A stretch of DNA of 64,000 bases from Mesobacillus jeotgali (GCF_014856545.2 NZ_CP109811.1:614001-678000); one strand, 5' to 3'; positions 33,715-42,650 are shown, numbered from the stretch's first letter. Numbers and translations are program-made. Notes: generated by a model not told the origin, from the letters alone.

Positions 33715-33827
33715 TATTCTTGTTGCACTACTGGGGAGGATAAATTGTGAGGGGTTGTACTTAACTAACGGGTTGCTTATGTAAAATAAGAATTATATAT
33801 ATTAGATGTGAAAACATCATAAAACAG

Positions 33828-33874
33828 AAAAAAGGCGTGCCAAAACTGATATCAGTTTTGCACGCCTTTTCATT
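33828..33874. terminator. Bidirectional terminator
   Basis: AAAAGGCGTGC, AAAACTGATATCAGTTTT (itself palindromic), GCACGCCTTTT. A-run on the left and T-run on the right allow termination of the minus-strand symporter gene and of the plus-strand islet. Confidence 0.85.
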
Positions 33875-33910
33875 GTCATTTATATAGAATAGATACCTAA
33901 ATCAGAACGT

Positions 33911-35476
33911 TTACGCTGCTTCCGACTCTTTGGAGTGAACTTGTTTCATAAATTCGTTCACATCGGATGGTACTTTCCGATCAAGCTTTGAGACAATGTA
34001 GACGGACAGGAATCCAATTGGCACAGTGATGATTCCCGGTACGTTGAACTGCATGAATTCTGGCAGTGTCGTCTTGAAGAAAATCATGTACATGGAAGAG
34101 ACGAGACCAAGAACAAGGCCAGCGATGGCTCCTTTTTCCGTCATTCCTCTCCACCAGATCCCAAGGATAAAGATTGGTGTGAACGTACTGGCCGCGACGG
34201 TGAAGGCGAGGGCGACCAGGTGGCCGATGGAAGCTTCTTTTACCATTAGACCAAGGATTCCGTATAAAACTCCGAGCACGATGATGGAGGCTTTACCAGC
34301 GATTACGCGCTCTTTTTCAGTAATGTTTTTACGGAAGAAGGTAGCGTACAAATCATGGGCCAGGGCACCGGAGCTTGCGATGAACAGCCCGGAAAGGTTC
34401 GAGAAGACGGCTGCGAAGGCGCCTGCAATGACAAGACCTAGCAGCCATTCTCCGCCAAGGGCCTGTGCTGTTGACGGAACAACCATGTTGTTGCCGCCTG
34501 CGATCAGATCTTTCATGACAGCCGGATCAGCGTTGCCATTCAGGAAGATTGAGCGTCCGACTACACCAAGGTAAACAGCGAACAAGAAGAACGCACTCGC
34601 GATTCCAATCGCCATCAGGGCGGACCTGCGCGCTGCTTTCGCGCTTGGGTTTGTGTAGAAGCGCAAAAGAATGTGCGGAAGCCCGATGGTACCAAGTGAA
34701 AGTCCGATTGTCATAGAAATCGTCTGCCAGAAGGATGGGAAGTAGTTGCCTGTTCCTGTCCAGACAGAACCGTCGAAAGGAATATCCTTTCCGTCAGACG
34801 TGAAGCTTGCTGTACCTGTGATCGTACCTTTGAACTCATTGATTGATGCCAGGATATCCTGATAATGAAGTCCGCCCCAGATGGCTGCGCCGACCATAAG
34901 GAGGAACGCGCCAAGGCGAATCCATAACTCAAGCGCCTGGTTAAGGGTAGTTCCCTTCATGCCGCCGATTCCCACATAGAAAATCATGACGGAGCAGGTA
35001 AAAATGATTCCGAATTCATAGCTTGTGCCAAAAAACATGCTAAGGATTTGCGCGGCACCAAGCAGCTGAGGGGCTGCATAAAAGCCTGAAATAGCAAGTA
35101 CGACAGCGACGGCTGCCAGGCGGGCGCGCCGGCTGTGGAAGCGGTAGGCCAAAAAGTCAGCAACTGTATAAGCCCCAAAACGGCGAAGTGGCCCAGCAAC
35201 GAAAATCGCCAATAGTGTCAAACCGATTGAGAAGCAAAATGCATAGTAAGCTCCGTCATAGCCAAGCTGATAGGTCAGGCCGGCAATCCCGAGGAAGGTG
35301 GCTGCGCTTAAATAATCGCCGCCAATCGCCGAGCCGTTGGTGAACCAGCCAAAGCTGCGGCCTCCTACGAAATAGTCGGAAGCAGTCGCGCTTCTTTTAG
35401 TCAGATAAGTGATATAAACAATGGTTCCCATCAGGATCAACGTTAACAGGAATTTTGGCTCCAGGAATGTGGACAT
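33911..35476 (-). CDS. Sodium:solute symporter, acetate/ActP-like
   Basis: 521 residues; thirteen or so helices. GGRSFGWFTNGSAIGGDYLS near the N-terminus contains the GG-x-x-x-GW and Na+-site residues of the SSS family, and TVADFLAYRFHSRRARLA is typical of the ActP/YwcA branch. The ATG overlaps the DUF485 gene stop by one base (TGATG), an arrangement conserved for acetate permeases (YjcH-ActP in E. coli, YwcB-YwcA in Bacillus). Likely imports acetate or another short carboxylate with Na+ or H+. The divergent AraC regulator at 36038 may control it. Confidence 0.87.
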   Translation of the reverse strand: MSTFLEPKFLLTLILMGTIVYITYLTKRSATASDYFVGGRSFGWFTNGSAIGGDYLSAATFLGIAGLTYQLGYDGAYYAFCFSIGLTLLAIFVAGPLRRFGAYTVADFLAYRFHSRRARLAAVAVVLAISGFYAAPQLLGAAQILSMFFGTSYEFGIIFTCSVMIFYVGIGGMKGTTLNQALELWIRLGAFLLMVGAAIWGGLHYQDILASINEFKGTITGTASFTSDGKDIPFDGSVWTGTGNYFPSFWQTISMTIGLSLGTIGLPHILLRFYTNPSAKAARRSALMAIGIASAFFLFAVYLGVVGRSIFLNGNADPAVMKDLIAGGNNMVVPSTAQALGGEWLLGLVIAGAFAAVFSNLSGLFIASSGALAHDLYATFFRKNITEKERVIAGKASIIVLGVLYGILGLMVKEASIGHLVALAFTVAASTFTPIFILGIWWRGMTEKGAIAGLVLGLVSSMYMIFFKTTLPEFMQFNVPGIITVPIGFLSVYIVSKLDRKVPSDVNEFMKQVHSKESEAA

Positions 35477-35838
35477 CAGCCAATCCTCCTTCCATCAGCA
35501 GGAGCTGTGGATTGCTCTGATTGACTTTGCTTCAGGCGCTTTTCATATAAAGTCGTATGGATGAGGGCAATGACGAACGCCATCGCCATTGCGACGATGC
35601 TTGTGAAGAACCAGCTGTAAGTCATGCCGCCCCACATCCGGGAGAACATGAACTCTCCTGCATACCAATTCAAAATAGGAATGGAAAGAATGAATACATA
35701 ATAAAAGAGCGTAAGTTTAATGCCGGTACTGAATTCACTTTTCATGATTTGCTTTGTTTCTGGATCAAGCGGCTCAAGCTCGCTGACGTCAATTGTATCA
35801 GCCGCTACATAATTATACTCCCGGTACTCTCCTGCCAA
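35476..35838 (-). CDS. DUF485 membrane protein, partner of the symporter
   Basis: 120 residues with two membrane helices (about 42-60 and 76-97) and a hydrophilic N-terminus; FSTGIKLTLFYYVFILSIPI and VIALIHTTLYEKRLK are DUF485 features. The family accompanies ActP-type acetate symporters and is thought to be an accessory subunit. Minus-strand ATG 35838 has AGGGGGAATCATA upstream. First gene of the two-gene operon. Confidence 0.85.
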   Translation of the reverse strand: MAGEYREYNYVAADTIDVSELEPLDPETKQIMKSEFSTGIKLTLFYYVFILSIPILNWYAGEFMFSRMWGGMTYSWFFTSIVAMAMAFVIALIHTTLYEKRLKQSQSEQSTAPADGRRIG

Positions 35839-36000
35839 TTATGATTCCCCCTAAGTAAAATTTTGGCTTCTCCCGTTATCAAGATTTCCCTCCTTTAGGC
35901 AAGCCGTGATATGATTAAATTGATTGTACGATAGAGAATTGTCCAATACCTTACAATAAATTATCAGAAATATACAAATATTTAATATAATTTAAATTTT

Positions 36001-36018
36001 TATTCACTCATGTGAATA
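36001..36018. promoter_or_regulatory. Operator-like palindrome before the AraC regulator
   Basis: TATTCAC, TCAT, GTGAATA: perfect seven-base arms, ending 5 bases before the ribosome binding site of the regulator gene and within the 200-bp divergent region shared with the symporter operon. It is a candidate site for autoregulation. Confidence 0.5.
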
Positions 36019-36037
36019 TTTCGAGGGGGTGGTATGG

Positions 36038-37273
36038 TTGCATTCAATTTGGCTTGCAGTGGAAGATGAAGGGGAGTATGGGAAGCTGGCTGCGTGGATT
36101 CTGGAAGAATGCCAGGAGAATTGTAAGCTTGTAGACGAAGAGAATGATATACATATCGCAATCATTGAAGTGAACAAATGGCATGATTGGGTAAAAATAC
36201 ACCGGTTCCGCAAACGGAATAAGAGCTGCCGGATCATTCCGCTGCTGGACCCGTCACTTTTGCACACTTCTCCGCTGGCAATCGAGTTCAAGCTGACATA
36301 CCTGCTGGTGAAATCGGTGAAAAAACGGATTTTCTTACGTACCTTAAAGCGAGCCGTCGACGAAATTGAAAGTGAGAATACCAGATTCGCAGAAAGCGAG
36401 GAAGTATTCCATCACTTCCAATCAGACCAGACTGTCGGGAGTAATGCCTTGCCTTTTAAGGAGGCTTTTTTACGGAAGTTGCTGTCAGGGAATGTGAAGA
36501 CAGAGGAAGAGTTACTGCAATCCCGTTTCTTCTTGCCGGGGGAAGCCGTTCCGAATGTAGTCTGTTTTATTCAGGGATTCGTCCGCTGTCCGGCTAAACG
36601 GATGCAAGAAGGCTGGCAGGCGCCGGTGGTCATCCAGGAATTTTTAAAACAGCAATTTGAGGGTTTTCAGCTCACCTTCCTGTCCTACAGGAAACATTTG
36701 CTGATGCTGCTCCAGGTGCCGTCCGAGTTTGGGTCACTGAAGCACTGGAAAGACGGGGAAGGGCGTATCCTTGAGACGATCGAGTCTTTGGAAAATGAAT
36801 ACGGCATACAGCTTTATATAGGTGTTGGCTCCATTTATCGCGAGCCGCTGCTGCTGCATCATTCGTATAAAGAGGCGTGTAAAGCAAGACGGACGTCACC
36901 ATACGAAAGACTGCAGCTCCGCTATTTCGAGGAAATAACGAAGGACATGCAAATTCAAAAGTGTACCGAGTACATATCCCAGTACTGTACGGAGGACTTA
37001 TCCATCAAGCAGGTTGCCGACCAGATCAATCTGAGTGTGCCATACTTCAGCCGCATCTTTAAACAGGAAACTGGACGCAGCTTCGTCGAATATGTCACCT
37101 TCGTCCGCATGCAGCGAGGTGTCTGGATGCTGCGCCACACAGACCACACGGTGGAAGCCATCGCCGAAGAACTGGGGTATAACACCCCCAACTACTTCAG
37201 TGGGACATTTAAGAAATACGTTGGTCTGTCACCAAGGGACTACAGAGCAACTGAGGAGATTATTTTTGTTTAG
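36038..37273 (+). CDS. YesN-like AraC regulator with degenerate receiver
   Basis: 411 residues from TTG 36038, chosen because GAGGGGG lies at 36023-36029; a GTG at 36029 overlaps that site. C-terminal AraC double helix-turn-helix (about 310-408; SIKQVADQINLSVPYFSRIF and HTVEAIAEELGYNTPNYFSG). The N-terminal 105 residues have a receiver-like strand pattern (IHIAIIEVNKW) but no convincing phospho-acceptor Asp, so control by phosphorylation is doubtful. The middle region (about 120-290) resembles the linker/GGDEF-like core of YesN proteins. Divergent from the acetate-type symporter, its probable target. Confidence 0.75.
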   Translation: MHSIWLAVEDEGEYGKLAAWILEECQENCKLVDEENDIHIAIIEVNKWHDWVKIHRFRKRNKSCRIIPLLDPSLLHTSPLAIEFKLTYLLVKSVKKRIFLRTLKRAVDEIESENTRFAESEEVFHHFQSDQTVGSNALPFKEAFLRKLLSGNVKTEEELLQSRFFLPGEAVPNVVCFIQGFVRCPAKRMQEGWQAPVVIQEFLKQQFEGFQLTFLSYRKHLLMLLQVPSEFGSLKHWKDGEGRILETIESLENEYGIQLYIGVGSIYREPLLLHHSYKEACKARRTSPYERLQLRYFEEITKDMQIQKCTEYISQYCTEDLSIKQVADQINLSVPYFSRIFKQETGRSFVEYVTFVRMQRGVWMLRHTDHTVEAIAEELGYNTPNYFSGTFKKYVGLSPRDYRATEEIIFV

Positions 37274-37301
37274 GGAGAGTCAGGACAATAAGTGAAATTA
37301 G

Positions 37302-37340
37302 AAAAGGAGGTCCAGCGATGACTGCGGACCTCCTTTTTGT
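37302..37340. terminator. Bidirectional terminator
   Basis: AAAAGGAGGTCC, loop, GGACCTCCTTTTT between the convergent AraC gene and the BmrA-like gene. Note that the left arm mimics a perfect Shine-Dalgarno sequence but no gene follows. Confidence 0.88.
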
Positions 37341-37369
37341 TGCTTCATTGCAAACTCTCTCTGTAAAAG

Positions 37370-39109
37370 CTATGCCAGCTGCTGCTCAGCAAACTCCCTA
37401 TACAAATCATGCATTTGAATTAATTCCTGGTGAGTACCGATCCCTGTGACTCTTCCTTTTTCGATAAAAACAATTTTATCGGCATTGACGATGGTGGATA
37501 GCCTGTGAGCGATGACGAATGTCGTACGGCCTTCCATCAGACGGGTCAATGCCTGCTGGACGATGCCCTCTGACTGGCTGTCGAGGCTAGCGGTTGCTTC
37601 GTCCATCATCAGGATTTTCGGATCGCGGAGGAAGGCGCGGGCGATTGCGATTCGCTGCCTTTGCCCGCCAGAAAGCTTGACGCCGCGTTCGCCAACTTCG
37701 GTATCAAGCCCTTTTGGAAAGTCAGCGATGAATTGGTCAGCATAGGCCATTTTTGCGACTTCCCACAGTCGTTCATCCGGAATCTTGTCTCCGTTTTCCA
37801 GCCCATAATACAGGTTTTCGCGAATGGTGCCGGCCATCATCGCGCTTTCCTGAGACACATAGCCGATCTGATTGCGCCATGAGTTAAGCGATAATTCCCG
37901 AATCGGCGTGTCACCAATTCGAATTTCTCCTTTTGTCGGTTCGTAAAAGCGTTCAATCAGGCCGAACATGGTTGTTTTGCCGCCGCCGCTTGGTCCGACG
38001 AAAGCAACCATCTGTCCAGGCTGCGCGTCCAGTGAAACTCCCTCAATAACCGGCTCCTCCTCACTGTAGGCAAAGCTGACATTATCAATGGTGATTGGCA
38101 GGTTGCTGATGTCTGTTTCGATGCCTTCCTGACCTTCTTCAAGGTGCTGGTCGAGAATTTCGATGATCCGTTCTGTCGCGCCCTTCGCTTTTTGCAGCTG
38201 GGTAAAGAACATTGCGAAAGAAGTAATCGGCATGATGATCTGGAACAGATAAAGCAAGAAGGCGATGAGCGCACCTGTCGACATCGTTCCGTTGACGACG
38301 CGCATGCCTCCGTACGCAATGATGATGACAATAACGACCATGATCATCAGCTGCATGACTGGACCGATCAACGCGAAAATTCGCGCTTCCTTCAACCCAA
38401 AGTTGAAAAGCTTATCTATTCCACCATAGCCATTGTCTTCTTCAATTTTTTCAGCGGTAGAAGCTTTCATTAAGCGGATTTCGCCGAGAGTCTGGGTGAT
38501 ATGTCCGGTGAAAATGGCTGTCTCGTCCTGCAGTCCACGTGCGACTTTGGCCATTTTCCTGCCAAGAGGCATCATAATGGCCAGTGTGAGCGGCACGGAA
38601 ATGAGCATCAGCAAGGTCATTTTCCAGTCCATCACAAGCAAAATCACGACAGCACCAATGATGGAGATGATCCCCGTTGCGAAGTTTGGAAAATGGTTCG
38701 TGATCAATTCTTTGACGATGCTCGTGTCATTGACGATCCGGCTGACCGTTTCGCCGCTGGACTGCTTGTCAAAATAGCGGACGGGCATGCGGATCAGCTT
38801 AGTCCACATCATTTCGCGCAGCCTCGCGACGACCTTTTGGCCGACGTAACTGAGCAGGTAGATGGAAATCCCGCTGATCAATGCTTGAATGATGAAGGCG
38901 GCCCCGATTGCAATGACGAGCGGAACGCTGATCGCCTCAACAGAAAAGCCATCGACCAAATTTTTCGTGAGCAGCGGGACCACCAGGCCTGCCAGGGTGG
39001 TGATGAGACTGGCAGCCAATCCGGTGAAAAGAGCCGCCTTCGGAAGATTCGTCGATAAAATCAAATTAACGAATGGCTTTAAGCTTGTATGCTGTTTATG
39101 TTTATCCAT
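37370..39109 (-). CDS. bmrA: BmrA-like multidrug ABC exporter (half-transporter)
   Basis: 579 residues: N-terminal six-helix membrane domain (about 20-320, with YFDKQSSGETVSRIVNDTS, the coupling region of type IV exporters) fused to an ATPase (Walker A GPSGGGKTT, Q-loop, signature LSGGQRQR, Walker B ILMMDEATASLD, switch His in VIAHRLS). Works as a homodimer; BmrA of B. subtilis (589 residues) exports drugs such as cervimycin and Hoechst dyes. Start ATG 39109, preceded on the minus strand by AGGGAGCTTTTACAAA. The 444-bp spacer upstream contains array G. Confidence 0.85.
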   Translation of the reverse strand: MDKHKQHTSLKPFVNLILSTNLPKAALFTGLAASLITTLAGLVVPLLTKNLVDGFSVEAISVPLVIAIGAAFIIQALISGISIYLLSYVGQKVVARLREMMWTKLIRMPVRYFDKQSSGETVSRIVNDTSIVKELITNHFPNFATGIISIIGAVVILLVMDWKMTLLMLISVPLTLAIMMPLGRKMAKVARGLQDETAIFTGHITQTLGEIRLMKASTAEKIEEDNGYGGIDKLFNFGLKEARIFALIGPVMQLMIMVVIVIIIAYGGMRVVNGTMSTGALIAFLLYLFQIIMPITSFAMFFTQLQKAKGATERIIEILDQHLEEGQEGIETDISNLPITIDNVSFAYSEEEPVIEGVSLDAQPGQMVAFVGPSGGGKTTMFGLIERFYEPTKGEIRIGDTPIRELSLNSWRNQIGYVSQESAMMAGTIRENLYYGLENGDKIPDERLWEVAKMAYADQFIADFPKGLDTEVGERGVKLSGGQRQRIAIARAFLRDPKILMMDEATASLDSQSEGIVQQALTRLMEGRTTFVIAHRLSTIVNADKIVFIEKGRVTGIGTHQELIQMHDLYREFAEQQLA

Positions 39110-39327
39110 TTTGTAAAAGCTCCCTGTCTAGGATTAATACCATTGAGTGTACTCCATGCAAAGGCAATTGTTAAGCTTGCAGAATTTAATACGTATTTGG
39201 TTAGGGAAATGTTTCAGTTTGTTTTCGGCAAGATACTGGCGCTTTGTTTATCAAGGCTTCCATGTAGATCGTACTCATTATAAAATGAGGGTTGAAAAAC
39301 TGGAAAAAATCGATCATAATTTCCAAT

Positions 39328-39447
39328 TCGCTATATAAATCAGAAACTCGCTATAAAAATGAGATTTTCGCTATATTAATTAGAAAGTCGCTATAAAAAT
39401 AAAAAAATCGCTATAAAAATAAAAAAGTCGCTATAAAAAACTTATCA
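39328..39447. repeat. Intergenic repeat array G (exact 20-bp period)
   Basis: TCGCTATAAAAAT or a close variant at 39328, 39348, 39368, 39388, 39408 and 39428, each exactly 20 bp apart; the remaining seven bases are A-rich. The two last units differ at only one or two positions. It lies between the divergent bmrA and the gene at 39554. The rest of the gap 39110-39327 shows no gene. Confidence 0.88.
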
Positions 39448-39553
39448 GGTGAGATCTTCCTACTGTAAATAGAAATTCTCAGCAGATTAGTAGTAAATTT
39501 CATAATTATTGACTCTATCCTGATGAATTTTTAATAAAAAAGGGGTGAATGCA

Positions 39554-39955
39554 ATGACCTGCCATTACTTTATCGCAACAATGAGGCCGATTGAGGAATT
39601 CCATGTTAAGGGACAGGATTATCCATTCATAAGTGGTGAGGCTTATAAAAAGGAACTGCCGCTTTCGCTTCCATATATCTATGAATACGGAGGAGATGAT
39701 TCCGAATTCATCTCGTTTTTGGATGATTTCATGGAATGTGGAGATGTTGTTGAGTTTTATATTTATGAAGAAGGGAAGCGGGGCAGGTCTTTGTCTGTCA
39801 ATCTTCCTGAAGAAGCTCGGACGATCAATTTATTGAAAAAGACCTATAAAAACGAATATGGTGAGTACCAGCTGGACGAGAAGGAATGGAAGGAAGAGTT
39901 GGCCAGAAAGACGATTGCCTCGAAGCGGAGTATTACCACTTTCGTAAAATATTGA
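39554..39955 (+). CDS. Hypothetical soluble protein
   Basis: 133 residues from ATG 39554 (AAAAGGGGTGAATGCA upstream). Acidic, with MTCHYFIATMRPIEEFHVKG at the N-terminus and a lysine/arginine-rich C-terminus. No signal peptide, membrane segment or recognised motif. Pairs convergently with the gene at 39993; a 9-bp-stem hairpin separates them. Confidence 0.6.
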   Translation: MTCHYFIATMRPIEEFHVKGQDYPFISGEAYKKELPLSLPYIYEYGGDDSEFISFLDDFMECGDVVEFYIYEEGKRGRSLSVNLPEEARTINLLKKTYKNEYGEYQLDEKEWKEELARKTIASKRSITTFVKY

Positions 39956-39963
39956 ATTGACAA

Positions 39964-39987
39964 GCCACTTGAGAGAGTTCAAGTGGC
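39964..39987. terminator. Hairpin between convergent genes
   Basis: GCCACTTGA, loop GAGAGT, TCAAGTGGC. Perfect 9-bp stem in the 37-bp gap between convergent stops; it lacks a T-run. Confidence 0.6.
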
Positions 39988-39992
39988 CATCG

Positions 39993-40742
39993 TTATACCG
40001 TTACCAATCGATCATCATTGATACGGTCCAGTTTTTCTTTTATCAAATCAGCGAATTCGTCAGGCTGGTCAATGTAGAATAGCACCTTTTGAACTTCTTT
40101 TTCCTGGCCGAAATAGCCGCGAGCAATCATTGTTTCCTTGAAGATGATTTCATACTTTGCTTCATCGCTCATTCCGAAAATCCTGGTGAGTGCCCGCGGG
40201 AAAGCGCTGGCATGAAATACACCTTTTTCATGGATGATCCCGCCGCTGTTGTTGTATTTCAATTTGGCTGGCTGGATTTTTTCAATATCGCTCAAGGAAA
40301 AATTCAATTCTCTTCTAACGCCGATTTTGATGCTAATCTGATCCTTCTTCACGAAGATCGGCGCATTCCTCAATAGATTATAATCTCCCATTATGTAAAA
40401 GACGCTGTAAATATGAAGCAATAGCATACCCAGAGCGATTTCCGGCGCTTCTTTTTTTAAATAAATATGGAAAACGATCATCTCGATGACCTGTTCATGG
40501 ACGAGGGCGAGATAGAGCCAGAAGTAGTTCGACTTTTTATGATAGTAAAAAGTATCTCGGGCAGGAGTCGGGATTTTCCATTTAAAAAAAGCGTAAAAAA
40601 GTATTTTCATTTCTTTTTTGTAAATCAGCAGCAACGGATTCTCATTGATTTTTCCTTTGCGGTATAAAAGAAACAAATGCACCAGAAAGCCTTCCAGAAG
40701 CACTACAAGAATGATGCCCGTCACAATCAGGCGCGTCTCCAT
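39993..40742 (-). CDS. Hypothetical membrane protein with C-terminal soluble domain
   Basis: 249 residues; ATG 40742 after AAACGGGAGGAATTTTT on the minus strand. A first helix (about 5-26), two more (about 72-92 and 100-125), then a strand-rich soluble part (about 130-245, QISIKIGVRRELNFSLSDIE) that resembles membrane-anchored PH-like domains. No family named with confidence. Third gene of a three-gene operon headed by an XRE regulator. Confidence 0.55.
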   Translation of the reverse strand: METRLIVTGIILVVLLEGFLVHLFLLYRKGKINENPLLLIYKKEMKILFYAFFKWKIPTPARDTFYYHKKSNYFWLYLALVHEQVIEMIVFHIYLKKEAPEIALGMLLLHIYSVFYIMGDYNLLRNAPIFVKKDQISIKIGVRRELNFSLSDIEKIQPAKLKYNNSGGIIHEKGVFHASAFPRALTRIFGMSDEAKYEIIFKETMIARGYFGQEKEVQKVLFYIDQPDEFADLIKEKLDRINDDRLVTV

Positions 40743-40757
40743 AAAAATTCCTCCCGT

Positions 40758-41189
40758 TTAGGAATATCGTTTCATTTGGAACCAATAGATCAGGTACTGA
40801 GCAACTCCCATCACGATGAACAGGATGATCGGCAAATATGGAATATGGTTGAAATAATCGGTTAGTGCAATCGCGACTGGAATGGATAAAGCAAAAAAGA
40901 TGTAAACCTTTCTCGTCGCCTTAAAAGTCAGCCACTGCATTCCTTCGTCCTCTTCACGCATTTCCATCGGGATGATGCGCGGCTTTATCGGATCTTCTGG
41001 GTTGCGTTTATTATAGAGCGGGATAATCGCGATCATGATGAGAATGGGAATTCCCAGCACCATCGGATCAATAGTAAGCCAGGCCGGGACATGCTCGCTA
41101 TAATAATTGCCAATCATGATGATACCGAGCCCTAATATCAGGACGATGTTGAATAACGGTGATTGAAAGGTTCTTTTTAACACGGTCAA
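40758..41189 (-). CDS. Four-helix membrane protein of the XRE operon
   Basis: 143 residues from TTG 41189, overlapping the regulator stop as TTGA. Helix pairs at about 13-32 and 43-60, and about 93-110 and 117-136, separated by a charged segment KRNPEDPIKPRIIPMEMREE. It is the kind of small membrane protein often coupled to YgzD-like XRE regulators, perhaps DUF2178-like; function unknown. Confidence 0.55.
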   Translation of the reverse strand: MTVLKRTFQSPLFNIVLILGLGIIMIGNYYSEHVPAWLTIDPMVLGIPILIMIAIIPLYNKRNPEDPIKPRIIPMEMREEDEGMQWLTFKATRKVYIFFALSIPVAIALTDYFNHIPYLPIILFIVMGVAQYLIYWFQMKRYS

Positions 41190-41389
41190 TTCTCTCCTTC
41201 TAAGCGAAATACTTCTTCCACTGGTACCTGGAAAGCAGCAGCGATCTTCAATGCAAGGGTGACGGATGGGGCGTAGTCGCCTTTTTCAATTAGTCCGATG
41301 GTCTGCCTCGTCACGCCGATTTTGTCCGCCAAGTCTTGCTGTGAAAAACGAAATCTCGCTCGGTATTCACGAACAGAGTTTTTCAGCAT
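41186..41389 (-). CDS. Small XRE-family transcriptional regulator
   Basis: 67 residues: SVREYRARFRFSQQDLADKI and GVTRQTIGLIEKGDYAPSV form a standard helix-turn-helix, and the C-terminus ALKIAAAFQVPVEEVFRLE is typical of the YgzD/YvaO subgroup. It lacks a ligand domain. ATG 41389 follows AAAGGAGCAAACTTGTAAA. First gene of the operon with two membrane-protein genes; the membrane partner may carry the signal. Confidence 0.85.
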   Translation of the reverse strand: MLKNSVREYRARFRFSQQDLADKIGVTRQTIGLIEKGDYAPSVTLALKIAAAFQVPVEEVFRLEGEN

Positions 41390-41604
41390 TTTACAAGTTT
41401 GCTCCTTTGGAAATATTTGTTTTTATAGTTAAAATGTAATATATCCTTTGCATTTTGTAAATGATTATTTGCATTTAATCTCAACAGCATAACTTGAAAG
41501 AGCTGTGGGCAAGTGTATGACTGTATCAGGATCTTCCTTTTAACAATCGCGTCGATGCTATATAATGAGGTCAACAAGATTTGCGAGGGAATCAGGTGAA
41601 CGGG

Positions 41605-42594
41605 ATGAACACGACGATTAACGATATTGCCAGGCTGGCTGGCGTGGCGAAGAGTACGGTATCGAGGTATTTGAACGGTGGGAATGTCAGCGAAAAGACG
41701 AAGGCCAGGATTCGCAAGGTGATTGAGGAAACCAATTATGAACCGAATTCTTTTGCCCAGAGCTTGAAGGCGAAAAAGACAAATTTCATAGGGGTGATTG
41801 CTCCAACCCTTGATTCATATGTCACGTCAACTGTACTGATGGCAATTGATGAGGAGCTGCGGAAGCAGGATTATACAACGTTGATCATCAGCACGAGCAA
41901 GCATATTGACAGGGAAATCGAAAGCCTTGTCAGCTTATCGCGCCAGAAGGTGGACGGGATCATTCTGATTGCGACGGGGATGACTGAACAGCATATTGAA
42001 ACCATTAGGTCGATCCAGATTCCTGTTTTGATTGTCGCCCAGGAAGTGGATCAGTTTAACTGCATTATCAATGATGATTATCATGCCGGATTTGAAATGG
42101 GCCAGTATATTGCCGGAAAAGGGCATCAGGCTGTTGCTTATCTTGGGGTGACGGAGAGTGATATTGCGGTTGGCCAGAAGCGAAAGCAGGGAATTCTTGA
42201 TGGATTGGCAGAGGGCGGAGTACAAGAGGTGAAGGTGTATCGCTCAGAGTTTGATTTCCAGGATGCCTCCAGGGTTACGGAGGAAATGCTTGGCCTTTTT
42301 CAGCCGACAGCTATTATTGGTGCGACAGACACAATCGCATTTGGTGCGCTGAAAACCTTATCAAGACTCGGTAAAAAAGTTCCAGAGGATATTTCGTTAT
42401 CTGGATTTGGCGGCTACAATATTTCTGAAGTCATCCACCCGGCACTGACAACCATCCGCTACAATAATACGGAGACCGGGAAACTGGCAGCAAATACCAT
42501 CATTAAAATGACAAATGGGGAAGAAGTACCTCAATTGCAGGTTTCGGGCTATTCTTTTATCGAAGGGGAAAGTGTCAAAAACGTGAAAAGGTGA
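41605..42594 (+). CDS. scrR: LacI-family repressor of the sucrose operon
   Basis: 329 residues from ATG 41605 (CAGGTGAACGGG upstream); GTG 41596 is possible. N-terminal TINDIARLAGVAKSTVSRYL is the LacI DNA-binding motif; the periplasmic-binding-like domain follows (FIGVIAPTLDSYVTSTVL, PTAIIGATDTIAFGALKTLS). It stands directly upstream of a sucrose PTS operon with two identical LacI-type palindromes, so it is the expected ScrR/SacR-type repressor, induced by sucrose-6-phosphate or a related sugar phosphate. The cre site overlaps its stop codon. Confidence 0.85.
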   Translation: MNTTINDIARLAGVAKSTVSRYLNGGNVSEKTKARIRKVIEETNYEPNSFAQSLKAKKTNFIGVIAPTLDSYVTSTVLMAIDEELRKQDYTTLIISTSKHIDREIESLVSLSRQKVDGIILIATGMTEQHIETIRSIQIPVLIVAQEVDQFNCIINDDYHAGFEMGQYIAGKGHQAVAYLGVTESDIAVGQKRKQGILDGLAEGGVQEVKVYRSEFDFQDASRVTEEMLGLFQPTAIIGATDTIAFGALKTLSRLGKKVPEDISLSGFGGYNISEVIHPALTTIRYNNTETGKLAANTIIKMTNGEEVPQLQVSGYSFIEGESVKNVKR

Positions 42595-42605
42595 TAACGT
42601 TTTCA
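42592..42605. promoter_or_regulatory. Candidate cre (CcpA) site
   Basis: TGATAACGTTTTCA, one mismatch from the palindrome TGAAAACGTTTTCA, overlapping the scrR stop and 9 bp before the operon's -35. Binding of CcpA here would give glucose repression of the sucrose operon. Confidence 0.65.
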
Positions 42606-42613
42606 AAAAAGGG

Positions 42614-42642
42614 TTGCGTAAAATGCAATCCTGTTTTATTAT
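42614..42642 (+). promoter_or_regulatory. Sigma-A promoter of the sucrose operon
   Basis: TTGCGT (42614-42619), 17-base spacer, TATTAT (42637-42642). The first operator palindrome begins 9 bases later at the expected start point. Confidence 0.75.
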
Positions 42643-42650
42643 GGGTTTGT

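Noticed and set aside
37310..37325. AAGGAGGTCC followed by ATG, as a gene start
   Set aside because: The purine-rich word is the left arm of a bidirectional terminator; the frame behind it is short and meaningless.
39089..39338. Two overlapping plus-strand ORFs of about 63 codons upstream of array G
   Set aside because: No ribosome binding site, no plausible protein features, and they overlap the bmrA start region.
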